Assembly: GCA_033980235.1 (NCBI GenBank)
Contig: CM067067.1
Location: 2,001,001 to 2,065,000 of the forward strand
Source: Diadema setosum
Taxonomy: Eukaryota > Echinodermata > Echinoidea > Diadematoida > Diadematidae
Reading direction: 5' to 3'
DNA: 64,000 bases
The notes under the pieces are model-generated. The model was not told where the DNA came from and ran no database searches. It saw only the letters and a list, made by a program, of their open reading frames with translations. The translations under genes were made by a program, and so were the position numbers. How positions within the stretch are numbered: the first letter of the stretch is position 1; each line of letters opens with the position of its first letter. Below, piece after piece: positions 33,393 through 42,859 of this stretch.

Positions 33393-34880
33393 CTAGAAAT
33401 GTCGCTATGGCGACTGATGCCTCCGCCATAATGTATGATTCTCCCAATAGGCGTTTAGTACAATGTCTTCACAATGTGTGATCCATGACAGTTTCACATA
33501 ACTGGCAAAATATTGAAATGACAGGTTTGTCAGGAATGTCTTGAACTGGGTTTGCTATAATTTTCTAAGAGTGCAGGTACACATATTTGGGGAATTTTGG
33601 GGAAGTTTATGCACTGAGTAATTTCCAAGGTATGAAGAAAGAGTGTGATGATGGTACAAAATAGATTTTGTTGTTGTTGTTGGGGGGGGGGGGGCATTGA
33701 AACCTGGCCTTTGACCCTTAACCTTTGACCTTCTGGCTGGAAATTTCCCGGAGAATCTCCACTAGGTAATACATGTATTAAGTTTTGAAACTAATAATGC
33801 AAGCATTGCATATACTAGTATATGAGGGGAATAGTAAAATTTTGAGGAGTTGACCTTGACCTTTGACCCCTGACTATTGACCCATGACCCCTAAATTCCC
33901 TAGATAATCCCTGCCAGACAGTACATGCGTATGTACCAAGTTCCACGAAGATACATTGAACCATTTGCGAGAAAAGTGATATTGCAACATTTTCACCTAA
34001 CCTTTGACCTTTGACGTTATGACATGAAACTCTCTCTGGAGAATCTTTACGCAGTAGTACATGTCCACACCAAGTTTCAGGAAAATACCTTTGGGCATTG
34101 CATAGATATGGGGGAAATTGCAACATTTGTAGCATTTGACCTTGACCTTTTGACCTTTGACCTCTTGCCAATGTCACTAAAATCTACTCAACTAATTGTC
34201 CCATCATACATCATCCTTGGACCAAGTTTGGTGAAAGCTGCTTCATCCAGTTTTTAGTTATCACGTAAACAGATAAATTTTAGGATTTGACCTTGATCTT
34301 TGCCCTTTGACCTCTGTCCGATTTCGCTGAAAAACTAATCAAGTAATTGTCCCATCATACATCATCCTCCAACAAAGTTTGGTGAAATTTGCTCCATCCA
34401 GTCTTGAGTTATCGCGTAAACGGATCGACTAGCACGTGTGCTAACTTTTGGTTTCCTTGTTAACAACAACTTTGTAGAATTACGCTACATGTATCACATT
34501 TAAATCTCAAATGTCTTCATTTAATCATGTTATTGTAAAGGAGTAATAGATAAGTATTTTTTCCATACATGTATGTAAATACAATTGTATAATGATTGAA
34601 AATGTACGTGTTCAAATGTTGTTGCTAATAAATTGGAATAATTTCATGATTTGACCTTGACCTTTGACCTTCAGCCGATTTCACCCAAAATCTAATCAAA
34701 TAATTGCCCCATCATACTTCATACTTGGACCAAGTTTGGTAAAATTCCAGTAAATATTACTCAAGTTATCGCGTAAACGAAAGCGGACGGACGGACGTAC
34801 GGACGTATGTACGGACGTACGGACGGACGGACAACCCGAAAACATAATGCCTCCGGCACCACTTCGTGGCGGAGGCATAA
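33393..34880 (-). mobile_element. HINE/Helentron-like non-autonomous element, copy 1
   Basis: Read on the minus strand the element starts with a T run and ATGCCTCCGCCA (34867-34878) and ends with its inverted copy TGGCGGAGGCAT (33417-33428), a 12-bp subterminal inverted repeat. Just beyond is a palindrome GTCGC-loop-GCGAC (33401-33414), then terminal CTAG followed by T. Subterminal repeats, a 3' palindrome next to CTRR, insertion beside T, a tetranucleotide array (CCGT, 34778-34832) and roughly 150-bp internal tandem repeats are the features described for Helentron-associated elements. No Rep/helicase is encoded. The body is full of TGACCT half-sites. The classification is inferred from structure. 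Confidence 0.6.
34136..34164. promoter_or_regulatory. overlapping nuclear-receptor half-site cluster
   Basis: Within 29 bp there is a TGACCTTGA (extended ERR/SF-1-type half-site TCAAGGTCA on the other strand), a 2-bp-spaced TGACCT pair (DR2) and the exact DR1 TGACCTTTGACCT, consensus for RXR/HNF4/COUP-TF dimers. Similar clusters recur near 33852, 34003, 34290 and 34658 in the same element. Binding is not shown. Confidence 0.5.
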
Positions 34881-34884
34881 AAAG

Positions 34885-35263
34885 ATGATAATGAAAACAT
34901 CGAGCATGTCATTATCATATTTAACTGATAACAATTAAAATGGAAGTTTAATTGCAAAGCAAACAGAACGGAAACACACACACACATAAAGAGAGACCTA
35001 CACATTGATTTTGTTTCTTTTTTTAAAGTCTCTTTTGAGGGTTGTCTTACGTTACCGTGCCTGGAACGGAATCTGATTAATTTACATAAATTTAAAGAAA
35101 TACATTTGCAGTTTACAGGAGAATGATAGTGCATTATTCTATCCAGTGGAAGCTAGGATCTTGAGAAATGAGGTAAAGTACATTGACGAGCGCACGTATA
35201 GACTCCACGAAACGCCGCCACGTCCGACGAGTTTTTCGAATGTCTACACACACACACACACAG

Positions 35264-35302
<39 letters not shown>

Positions 35303-35635
35303 GATTCCAAGCGTGACTAAGCAAATTTGTGCCAGACGTTTAGCTGTCATGTAATTTTCAAAGCCACATATTATACTTACGTATTGCATCCCATAAATCA
35401 CTCACTCGAGGGGACATGACTTGGTTTGCCTCTAATAAATGGCTGTATGGTGTGCTGATGTGTGTATATATTAAAAAAGGATGTGTTTGTCGTTGGCAGT
35501 CAAGATGAAACAAACACTGATGGCAATCTTTCCCGTCTCCTGAGAAATTAGTCTCTTGATGTATACTTACTTTCAAACATAGACAGGTACTCGCAACACG
35601 TACATAGACACACACAAGGTTAGAGATAAGTGTTG
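34885..35635. other. low-copy sequence with (CA)n
   Basis: A CA array of about 50 bp (35249-35300). The rest is unique and holds no recognised frame. Confidence 0.5.
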
Positions 35636-36333
35636 TATTGAGATATCAGTTACGAAATTTGGGCATTATTCGCAAGTATTTAACTCGTTCAGCCACAGAA
35701 AAAATAGTTCATGCTCTTATATCATCACGACTTGACTTTGGTAATGCACTCCTATTTCAGCTACCACAATCTCAACTTTCACGGTTACAACAATTGCAAA
35801 ATTCAGCAGCCCGCGTTGTTACCCTTACCAGGAGAAATACTCACATTACCCCTGTTTTGTCCTCATTGCATTGGTTACCTGTTGAATCTCGCATTGTATT
35901 TAAACTATTACTATTTGTTTTTCATTGCATACATGGATCTGCCCCAGAGTACAATGTTAATTTACTGACATTTTATAATCCTTCCAGATGTTTAAGGTCA
36001 TCTGATAGTAGATTGCTTGTTGTTCCAAAAACGAAGAAATCATGGGGGGATCGGTCGTTTGCACATGCTGGACCTTACCTGTGGAATCAGTTGCCTCAAG
36101 CTATCCGTCACATTTCGAATGTTGACTCCTTTAAAGTTGCCCTCAAAACTCATTTGTTCATGACCATTTTCCAGTAGAATTGTATATTATGATGTATATT
36201 TTTTCATTATCATTATTGTGTCATTCATTTTCATGTGCATGTTTGTGTAAGGATTTTTGTATTTCATAACTTACTTCTTCTACTGCGCCTTGAGCACGTT
36301 AACTATGTGGAACTGGCGCATTATAAATACCCT

Positions 36334-36365
<32 letters not shown>

Positions 36366-36366
36366 T
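35630..36366 (+). mobile_element. 5'-truncated L2/CR1-type LINE
   Basis: Consists of the last 180 or so codons of ORF2, a 3' UTR of about 160 bp and an (ATT)n tail (36335-36366). The stretch before the tail (CTGCGCCTTGAGCAC, then GGCGCATTATAAATA) is characteristic of L2-like LINEs that end in a short simple repeat. The truncation point is just upstream of 35638. A related 3' end lies inverted at 25.44 kb. Confidence 0.88.
35638..36177 (+). CDS. L2/CR1-type LINE ORF2, C-terminal fragment
   Basis: This is the region downstream of the reverse-transcriptase catalytic motif. It shows SRLDFGNALLFQLP (residues 30-43), LQQLQNSAARVVT (50-62), ITPVLSSLHWLPVESR (69-84), RCLRSSDSRLLVVPKTK (117-133), then WGDRSFAHAGPYLWNQLP (135-152) and a final FKVALKTHLF. 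These blocks and their order are standard for L2/CR1 LINEs. The YADD motif and endonuclease are missing because of 5' truncation, so it has no function. The frame starts at TTG with no real start codon and is open to TAG 36175-36177, again hinting at modest age. Confidence 0.93.
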   Translation: MRYQLRNLGIIRKYLTRSATEKIVHALISSRLDFGNALLFQLPQSQLSRLQQLQNSAARVVTLTRRNTHITPVLSSLHWLPVESRIVFKLLLFVFHCIHGSAPEYNVNLLTFYNPSRCLRSSDSRLLVVPKTKKSWGDRSFAHAGPYLWNQLPQAIRHISNVDSFKVALKTHLFMTIFQ

Positions 36367-36434
36367 TACATTTTTATTAACAATTGCTTCCAAGCACACT
36401 TTGAAGGCAGACAGTTTCTCCTTTGTTAACTGCA

Positions 36435-36436
<2 letters not shown>

Positions 36437-36482
<46 letters not shown>
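36437..36482. repeat. (AT)n microsatellite
   Basis: A pure AT array directly downstream of the LINE tail. Confidence 0.9.
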
Positions 36483-36484
<2 letters not shown>

Positions 36485-36787
36485 TTTTTATATATCTTTT
36501 TATATAATATCTTTTTATATGCTTTCAGTGGACACAACTAATGCCACCTTTGAGAACATTAATAAATGATACTGACTACTAATGTTACTGACGCATAATG
36601 CTTCGAACAGTGTCAGGCTTCAGCACCTCAAGATATATTTAGAATGATGCAATGTTTTCTGAGAAATCTTCTAACTGTATTTTTTCAGTCACTGAGCCTT
36701 TTTTTTCTCTCAATTTTTAGCTTTGAGAAAGAATAAGATCTGCCTTTCCTCAATTCCAACACAAAAATGACACTTTATGAACATATA

Positions 36788-36818
<31 letters not shown>

Positions 36819-37292
36819 CAGTACTCAAAGTATCCTTGCAATTACTTTCAATTGTGCTAAAATCCAGGATTCTAGTATTCAAAAGACATTTCTTATATTT
36901 GAAATGTTTTACAGTATATGAAATAAGGGTAATTAAGGAAATGTAGAAACATCTTTTGAAAGTTGGCTTGATGATTCTTACATCAAATGTTTACTCTAGA
37001 AATATCAAAAATATTCATTTCAATTGAATTCAATTTCAATTTATTTTCATATTTTTACATGAAATATGTATATAAAAAAAGAAATATATACAATAACAAT
37101 TATACATATATAATCAATGTCTTTACTTTAGTGTGCTCTGACCCACATGTTCTCATCATCTTCACCCTATCATTTTGTGTTACATGTACAGGACAGTGTA
37201 TCCTTTTATAATGTTCATTCTAGTTCATATCTTATGTGTGTAATGTTCAGATGCTCTTTATCTGGTCAAATAAACAAATAAATAGATAGATA

Positions 37293-37342
<50 letters not shown>

Positions 37343-37480
37343 TGATAGATATTACATTTCAACTATTAAAATCTATCAATTAGTGATGCAAATAGATGAT
37401 ACATATTGATTATAATGTAATAAACAACTATGAGTAGTACATACACAGTGCATCTATTTACATGCACATTAATCAAACTT
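36485..37480. other. low-copy AT-rich sequence with tails
   Basis: TG array at 36791-36817. Near 37016-37060 the minus strand reads as a LINE-like tail (AATATGAAAATAAATTGAA) similar to one on the plus strand at 39.17 kb. A plus-strand tail near 37263-37340 (GTCAAATAAACAAATAAATA, then (TAA)n) may be another 3' end. Confidence 0.4.
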
Positions 37481-37486
37481 ATGTAA

Positions 37487-37775
37487 TTAACCCATTAAGG
37501 AGAAGCTGATTTTGCTGCAAAAGGCATTATCCATAGACACTTGCCTAAGTACTGTAAAACATGATATTTTGCGGCATGAAATATTCACAAATTGGAGCTG
37601 ACGGCTTTTTTCGTGGCATGAAATTTTCTAGAGTTGCCTCTAACATTCAATGCATATAGTGTAGACAAGTACTTTTGCGTGCATTTTAATTTCGCAAATC
37701 TTGGCTCTGGCCAAATTAAAATGCACCCAAACATTCCTCGTTTTACAGTATACTTGGAACTAGTCCACAACAGCC
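37487..37775. mobile_element. TTAACCC micro-MITE interrupted by another MITE
   Basis: The left part (37487-37551) and the right part (37751-37775) align continuously with the intact 93- and 95-bp copies at 57926-58018 and 60714-60808, sharing CCATAGACACTTGCC and ACTAGTCC. A 197-bp element plus a duplicated TA separates them. Confidence 0.85.
37552..37748. mobile_element. CTGTAAAAC MITE, inserted in a micro-MITE
   Basis: The ends CTGTAAAAC and GTTTTACAG are perfect inverted repeats. TA is present at 37550-37551 and 37749-37750, and removing the element plus one TA restores the host micro-MITE sequence AAGTATACTTGG. This fixes both ends and the TA target directly. A second copy lies at 50131-50346 and shares AATTGGAGCTGAC and TAGACAAG. 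TA targeting suggests a Tc1/mariner-type transposase acting in trans. Confidence 0.9.
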
Positions 37776-38275
37776 AAGTGTAAATGGATAACAGGCATAG
37801 ATCATGTTTATTCTTTCTCATGTCCTTCAGATGGATGACATACTAAACAAAGTCAAAACATGGAGGATAATAGGTACCAAATGTTCATACGTTCATCGAA
37901 AACAAAACACTTCTGTCACTTGTTTTTATCTGTACCTTCCTGACACATTGAAAAGCATTGTTTTTTTTTTTGCTTTTTTGCAATAACACAACAAATTTTC
38001 TTCTTTTGACTCAAATTTAACATCACCTTTACTGTTCATGGTAAGTGTACTTATGTTGCTTATCTTATGTTAATTATGAATTTCATTTAAATGAAGGTTT
38101 AAATAGTACATCCTTGATTGAATATCTCTGCAGAAAGTTACAAAGAGCACAATCCTTTTTCCACCTATACATGTATCATTATTCTGAATCTCTACCAGAA
38201 TGGAGAAGCCATCTTAGAGAATGCCAGCACATCAAAAATATCTGTCAAAATGAAATACATCTATGTTTGTGCCTG

Positions 38276-38355
38276 TTAACCCGTTCCAAATGGGAACCTG
38301 GTGGTCTGTGTATTAAGTCTATGGGAATTTCAGAATTCAGAACGGAACGGGTTAA
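38276..38355. mobile_element. 80-bp TTAACCCGTTCC micro-MITE
   Basis: TTAACCCGTTCC at the left and GGAACGGGTTAA at the right are inverted repeats. An inverted, diverged copy is at 44129-44207. The ends resemble those of the other micro-MITE family (TTAACCC...GGGTTAA) but the interior differs. Confidence 0.82.
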
Positions 38356-39089
38356 TGAAGTATAGGATGAGCATGGGTAAAGGAAGCTACTGATCAAAAC
38401 ATGGGCATGTCTGTAGGGATTTCTTAAGTAGGGCGATTGCATTAGTTCATCGCAGTTCAGAAGCATACACCAAAGATAAATAACAACACGGTAATAGGGA
38501 TAATATGCATTAAGGGAGATTACACAAAGCAGCGCTGACTGCCTGGAATAAATACTGATTATACTTTAACATTCACAATGTTCCTTGGAAATATATATGA
38601 ATGTTTCTGGAATCATATCATAGACACTGAAATCTCCACAAACATTCCATCCAATTTTGACCTTGGAGGCTTGGACACACAGTCATTAAAATCAATCACT
38701 TTGTCATAAATGAATATTTTAAAGTTTCCACTATTCAATCAAAACACAATGTAAACCTCTAAAATTGTGATAAAGCAGATTTCAGCAGACCTAATGCCAA
38801 GTACATGTATACTGAAATATAGGCCTGCTATTGTGTATCTATACACTGTATACACAAATACTTCCTCATTTATTGATTGTTGTACTGGTATAATTTTAGT
38901 TGGTCAAGATTAGCATATCAGTTCTCCATATAATTCCACGCCTATGCATTTGGGAACCTACAGTTTTACAAGTGTTATAGCTTTTATGTAGGCCCTATCA
39001 TATTTCTGTCATTTCCTTGTGGCACCCTCATATCATGATATGACCATACATTTGTGTTCAGTATGGTTTTTTTTTTCTTCAACAAAAGA

Positions 39090-39195
39090 CACTGTTGTAG
39101 ATATTTTGTATTCTTACTTGTTGTATTACTGTCAATCATTTTGAAATTGCATCAAGAAAGTAAAAATATGAAATAAATTTGAATTGAACTAAAAA
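39090..39195 (+). mobile_element. possible LINE 3' tail
   Basis: GTAAAAATATGAAATAAATTTGAATTGAAC followed by an A run resembles the terminus of a LINE. Only the last 100 bp or so could belong to it, and no coding part is visible. (Key part: GAAATAAATTTGAATTG.). Confidence 0.35.
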
Positions 39196-39806
39196 AAAAT
39201 TTCATCAGATACTCAAATATCAGTTACTATTGTTTATCTATGACAGTGTACAGACATATATTTCCTCATCACTGAAGTAAATGTATCTCTGTTGTGGAAC
39301 AGTAATTACACAGGGACAGACGAAATGGTGGTCAAACAGACTGATGGTCACATGGGTGGACAACCAAACACTGAAGGGTTTCTTACATCACTATGCCGCT
39401 CAAGTGTAGAGTTCCTCATCTGTCATTGTAAGCTTTAGGCTCCGACTAAAGTTACTATGGATAGTGTACGCATTCTCTTTTTATGTGGGTTGCATAGTAC
39501 GTTAACACCTCTCTCGCATCTGCAGTTTCGTCTACCAAGACATCTGTTTAGACAGGCACAAAAACAACAAAATCAATAATCAAAATCAAAAGTGTTCTCT
39601 TTACATTCTTCAAGACGACAAAATGTTTTACAAGACAAATACAAGGAAAACCAGAGGCAAAACCAGAAAGAAAATTACTAAACATTCCACTATTAGCTCC
39701 TATATTCTTACTAGATATTATGCAAATGAATTTCAAGCATAAAATTGTAAAAGGCAAATTAATTCAGAATATGTGCACTTCCAGTGGACCAAATCCCATT
39801 TCACAC

Positions 39807-39905
39807 CAGCATGAGGTCGTAAAAGAAACCAATGCATAGGTGAGGATTAAGAAAGAGAACCCAATTAGCACCACGCCGGCTTTCAAATGGATTTCCTCGG
39901 GCGGG
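39807..39905 (-). CDS. possible exon encoding a membrane helix (uncertain)
   Basis: On the minus strand the frame reads PPEEIHLKAGVVLIGFSF and then LILTYALVSFTTSCW, a charged start followed by one hydrophobic helix of about 20 residues ending in Cys-Trp. A helix ending just before a Trp resembles the first segment of claudin-like four-helix proteins, but this is weak. The frame is preceded by TTCTCCAGCTTCAG, an acceptable acceptor at 39906, and a donor-like GTGTGA begins at 39806. The frame also runs on from ATG at 40003 to a stop at 39764 (79 codons), so splicing is not required to explain it. Local GC is higher than in the flanks. No neighbouring exon was found. Confidence 0.2.
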
Positions 39906-40750
39906 CTGAAGCTGGAGAACTCAATCAACAAGTGGGTGTTCCCACAGGAGAGATATATCGAGCCTTTCAAGGCCATTTCTTGGATTATGCATGATACTGC
40001 CATCGAAGCCGAGTGAAGTATGGTATTTTATTGATAAGTATGTACCCATGTAGGGAGGACACACAATTCTACACAGGCCTCTTGCCACAAATAAGGCTAA
40101 AATGTCACTGAAGTTCATATTGAGAATGTCCAAATTTACTTTAAGTAGGTGAATTTATTTACAAATACTTTTTTGGCTAGAGCGCAGTACATGTTGGGGG
40201 GCATTTTTCGATTGATTACCACCAGCGGCAAAAAGCCATTAGACATTCGATTACAGTCCGGATTTGATAAGCACCTTCAAAAGCTATTAGCCATGTGTAG
40301 ACCGTAGAGAGTTCATCAGACAAGGTTTGCCTTGGTGCCCGCTGCAGTCTAACCTCTTCTTGTCCCGCTTCTTACCCAAAATCATTCATCTCTCCATTAG
40401 CAGACTTGCCCTGAGCCAAATTCAATCTAAACTTTCTATGGTCGAGGTAAGTAATGATGCTTTACGTGGTTGGCTCTATTTGTGTGGTCACTGCCACTTG
40501 ATGTGAAGATGAAAAAGTTTGTTTATGAGAACTCTCATATAATTAGATGAAAGAGCATGTCATCTTCTTGATGGCTACACGACAAGATCATATTGACTAT
40601 GAATCATTTTGTGTCAAGGGTGCATGGTTTGGAAATAAAAGTTAACGAATCATTCCTGATTTTATCCACACCACATATTTCCTGTTCGTGATCATATGAC
40701 TAGTCTCAGTACAAAAATGTTAAGACTGCTATTTGAATGGTCCTCATGTA

Positions 40751-40990
40751 CTGTGTACGCCATATATTTCATGAGTCTAAATTTTCGCGAATCGGGAATT
40801 CCTGACGATTTCGGAGCGGTTAAATTCGCGATCATGGAGTCGTGTACTGAACAGAGAAATGTACACGCGTACGTAACATTCACATGGGGGATCAGAGTCA
40901 ATATTTTTGTGTGTCTTTAATTTCGTGAATATCACCCAACTCGCGAAATTCGCAAAAATAAAAACCTTGCGAAATATTCGGCGTATGCAG
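40751..40990. mobile_element. CTGTGTACGCC MITE, copy 1
   Basis: Left end CTGTGTACGCCATATAT; right end read in reverse CTGCATACGCCGAATAT; TA on both sides (40749-40750, 40991-40992). The interior has TTCGCGAA-type and AATTCGC segments in inverted order. Copy 2 is at 46041-46291. Confidence 0.85.
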
Positions 40991-41195
40991 TAATCAAATG
41001 ATAGAATACATGTACATGACTCTGAGCAAAGCTATTTCTTTACAAAGGAAATGCTTCATTTTCTTCCAAACAATGTAGGCAAGAAGTATAATTTCATTCT
41101 CCATTCAATATAAGACAGCTTGACTAGCAAGAAATACTTTCACATCGTAAAGTCTTTCTTAGATATATCTAGTTTGTTACAAAAAGAAAAAAGAA

Positions 41196-42640
41196 ACTAG
41201 AAATGTCGCTTTGGCGACTGGTATGCCTCCGCCATAATGCATGATTTTCCCAATAGGTCTAGATAGTACATGTGGACACTGTGTGATTACATTTTCACAA
41301 AATTAGCAAAATATTGGAATGACAAGTTTGTCACAAATGTGTTGAATGTTCACCTTCCTTGACGTAGGTTTAACTGGATGAATAGGAGAGCATGTATCTA
41401 GGGATTTAAGGACTTTAACTTGACTTTGATCCATTCATACATTTAGGCATTGAGTAATTTTCAAGGTACAGGTGTGGAGAAAAAGTGCAATTTCTGAATT
41501 GAATAGTAAATTGTTACCATTTTCATCTGGCCCTTGACCCTAAAATTCATAAGATAATTAATTTCAGGTAGAACATGCATAATATGTACTAAGTTTCAAG
41601 GTAACTCGAGCCACTTCCGAGATATGGAGGAAAAAGTTAGTTCAGCACTTTCACTTGATCTTTGACCTTTGAGGCAAAAAGAGAAAAAAAAAAAAACTTT
41701 CCAGAGAATTTCTATTAGGTTACACACGCATACACCAAGTGTAAAAAAATAACCCTGCTGGCATTGCATAAATATGAGGGTAATAGTAAAATTTTGAAGT
41801 CTTGCACTTGACCTTTGACCCCTGACCTTTGACCCCATGAACCCTACATTCTCTAGATAATCACTTCCAGTCAGTACATGTATATACTATGTTCCATGAA
41901 GATACCTTGAACAATTTTCCAAGGTACAGAGAAAAAAAAGAAGTTTTAATATTTTTACTTGACCTTTTGACCTTTGACCTCATGTCCCAAACTTTCACCA
42001 GAGAATCTTAATTGGGTAATACACGTATACACTAAGTTTCAAGAAAATATCTTCAGGCATTCAATAGATATGGTGGAAATAGTGAAATTTTATGTATTTC
42101 ACCCTGACCTTTTGACTTTTGACCTTTGACCTCATGACCCAAACTTTCACCAGAGAATCTTAATTGGGTAATACATGTATACACTAAGGTTCAACAAAAT
42201 CTCTTCAGGCATTCAATAGATATGGTGGAAATAGTGAAATTTTATGTATTTGACCCTGACCTTTTGACCTTTGACCTCATGACCCAAACTTTCACCAGAG
42301 AATCTTAATTGGGTAATACATGTATACACTAAGTTTCAAGAAAATATCTTCAGGCATTCAATAGATATGGTGGAAATAGTGAAATTTTATGTATTTGACC
42401 TTGACCTTTTGACCTTTGATCTTGAGCATGTGCACCCAAAAGTTGATAGGCACAACTTCACCCCCTAATACACATACATGCCAAGTTTCATTAGGATACC
42501 TCAACAGGCTTCGATAGTTACCTTGTCCACAAAATTCATTACAGACGGACAAAAGGACGGACGGACGGACGGACGGACGGACGGACGGACAACCCGAAAA
42601 CATAATGCCTCCGGCACCACTTCGTGGCGGAGGCATAAAA
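41196..42640 (-). mobile_element. HINE/Helentron-like non-autonomous element, copy 2
   Basis: Same family and orientation as the element at 33.4-34.9 kb, with the same 12-bp subterminal inverted repeat (41223-41234 and 42625-42636), palindrome GTCGCTTTGGCGAC (41205-41218), terminal CTAG followed by T, and GGAC tetranucleotide array (42543-42590). The palindrome loop differs from copy 1 while both arms are kept. The middle holds three tandem units with CAAACTTTCACCAGAGAATC starting at 41988, 42140 and 42285 (periods 152 and 145 bp), each with a TGACCT cluster. No transposase. Confidence 0.6.
41960..42420. promoter_or_regulatory. array of DR1/DR2 nuclear-receptor motifs
   Basis: Clusters with TGACCTTTTGACCT (DR2) and TGACCTTTGACCT (DR1) recur near 41960, 42108 (one half-site altered), 42252 and 42397, phased by the 145-152-bp tandem unit. 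The last cluster also contains TTGACCTTGACCT, which includes an ERR-type extended half-site. These are exact consensus words; occupancy is unknown. Confidence 0.5.
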
Positions 42641-42771
42641 ATATGATCACCATCTTTCATATTACATTTACACTGTCATGGGCACTGGGAGATCTTAATG
42701 GCAGTTATGGCAACAGAAAAAAAAAAGGAAGATCTTTGTATCTTGTTATTTCACTCAATTGCTGAAAATCT

Positions 42772-42851
42772 ACTATCAGGTGAGTGTCAGACATGTTGGA
42801 TGGTGATCCGATGAGGATCAAGCTCAACATGCTTGACACTCACCTGATAGT
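42772..42851 (+). ncRNA. 80-bp hairpin, pre-miRNA-like (candidate)
   Basis: Two arms of about 28 nt (42772-42800 and 42824-42851) pair with one A/C mismatch and two G-U pairs, around a loop of about 23 nt that itself contains GATCC...GGATC. Arm length, loop size and the mismatch place it within the usual range of animal miRNA precursors. I do not recognise a known miRNA. A tiny foldback transposon is the alternative; no second copy was found in the window. Confidence 0.3.
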
Positions 42852-42859
42852 CAACCAAC

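Noticed and set aside
42358..42660. Minus-strand frame starting MPPPRSGAGGIMFSGCPSVR
   Set aside because: Translation of the end and tetranucleotide array of the repeat; the same peptide arises at 34696-34878. Not a gene.
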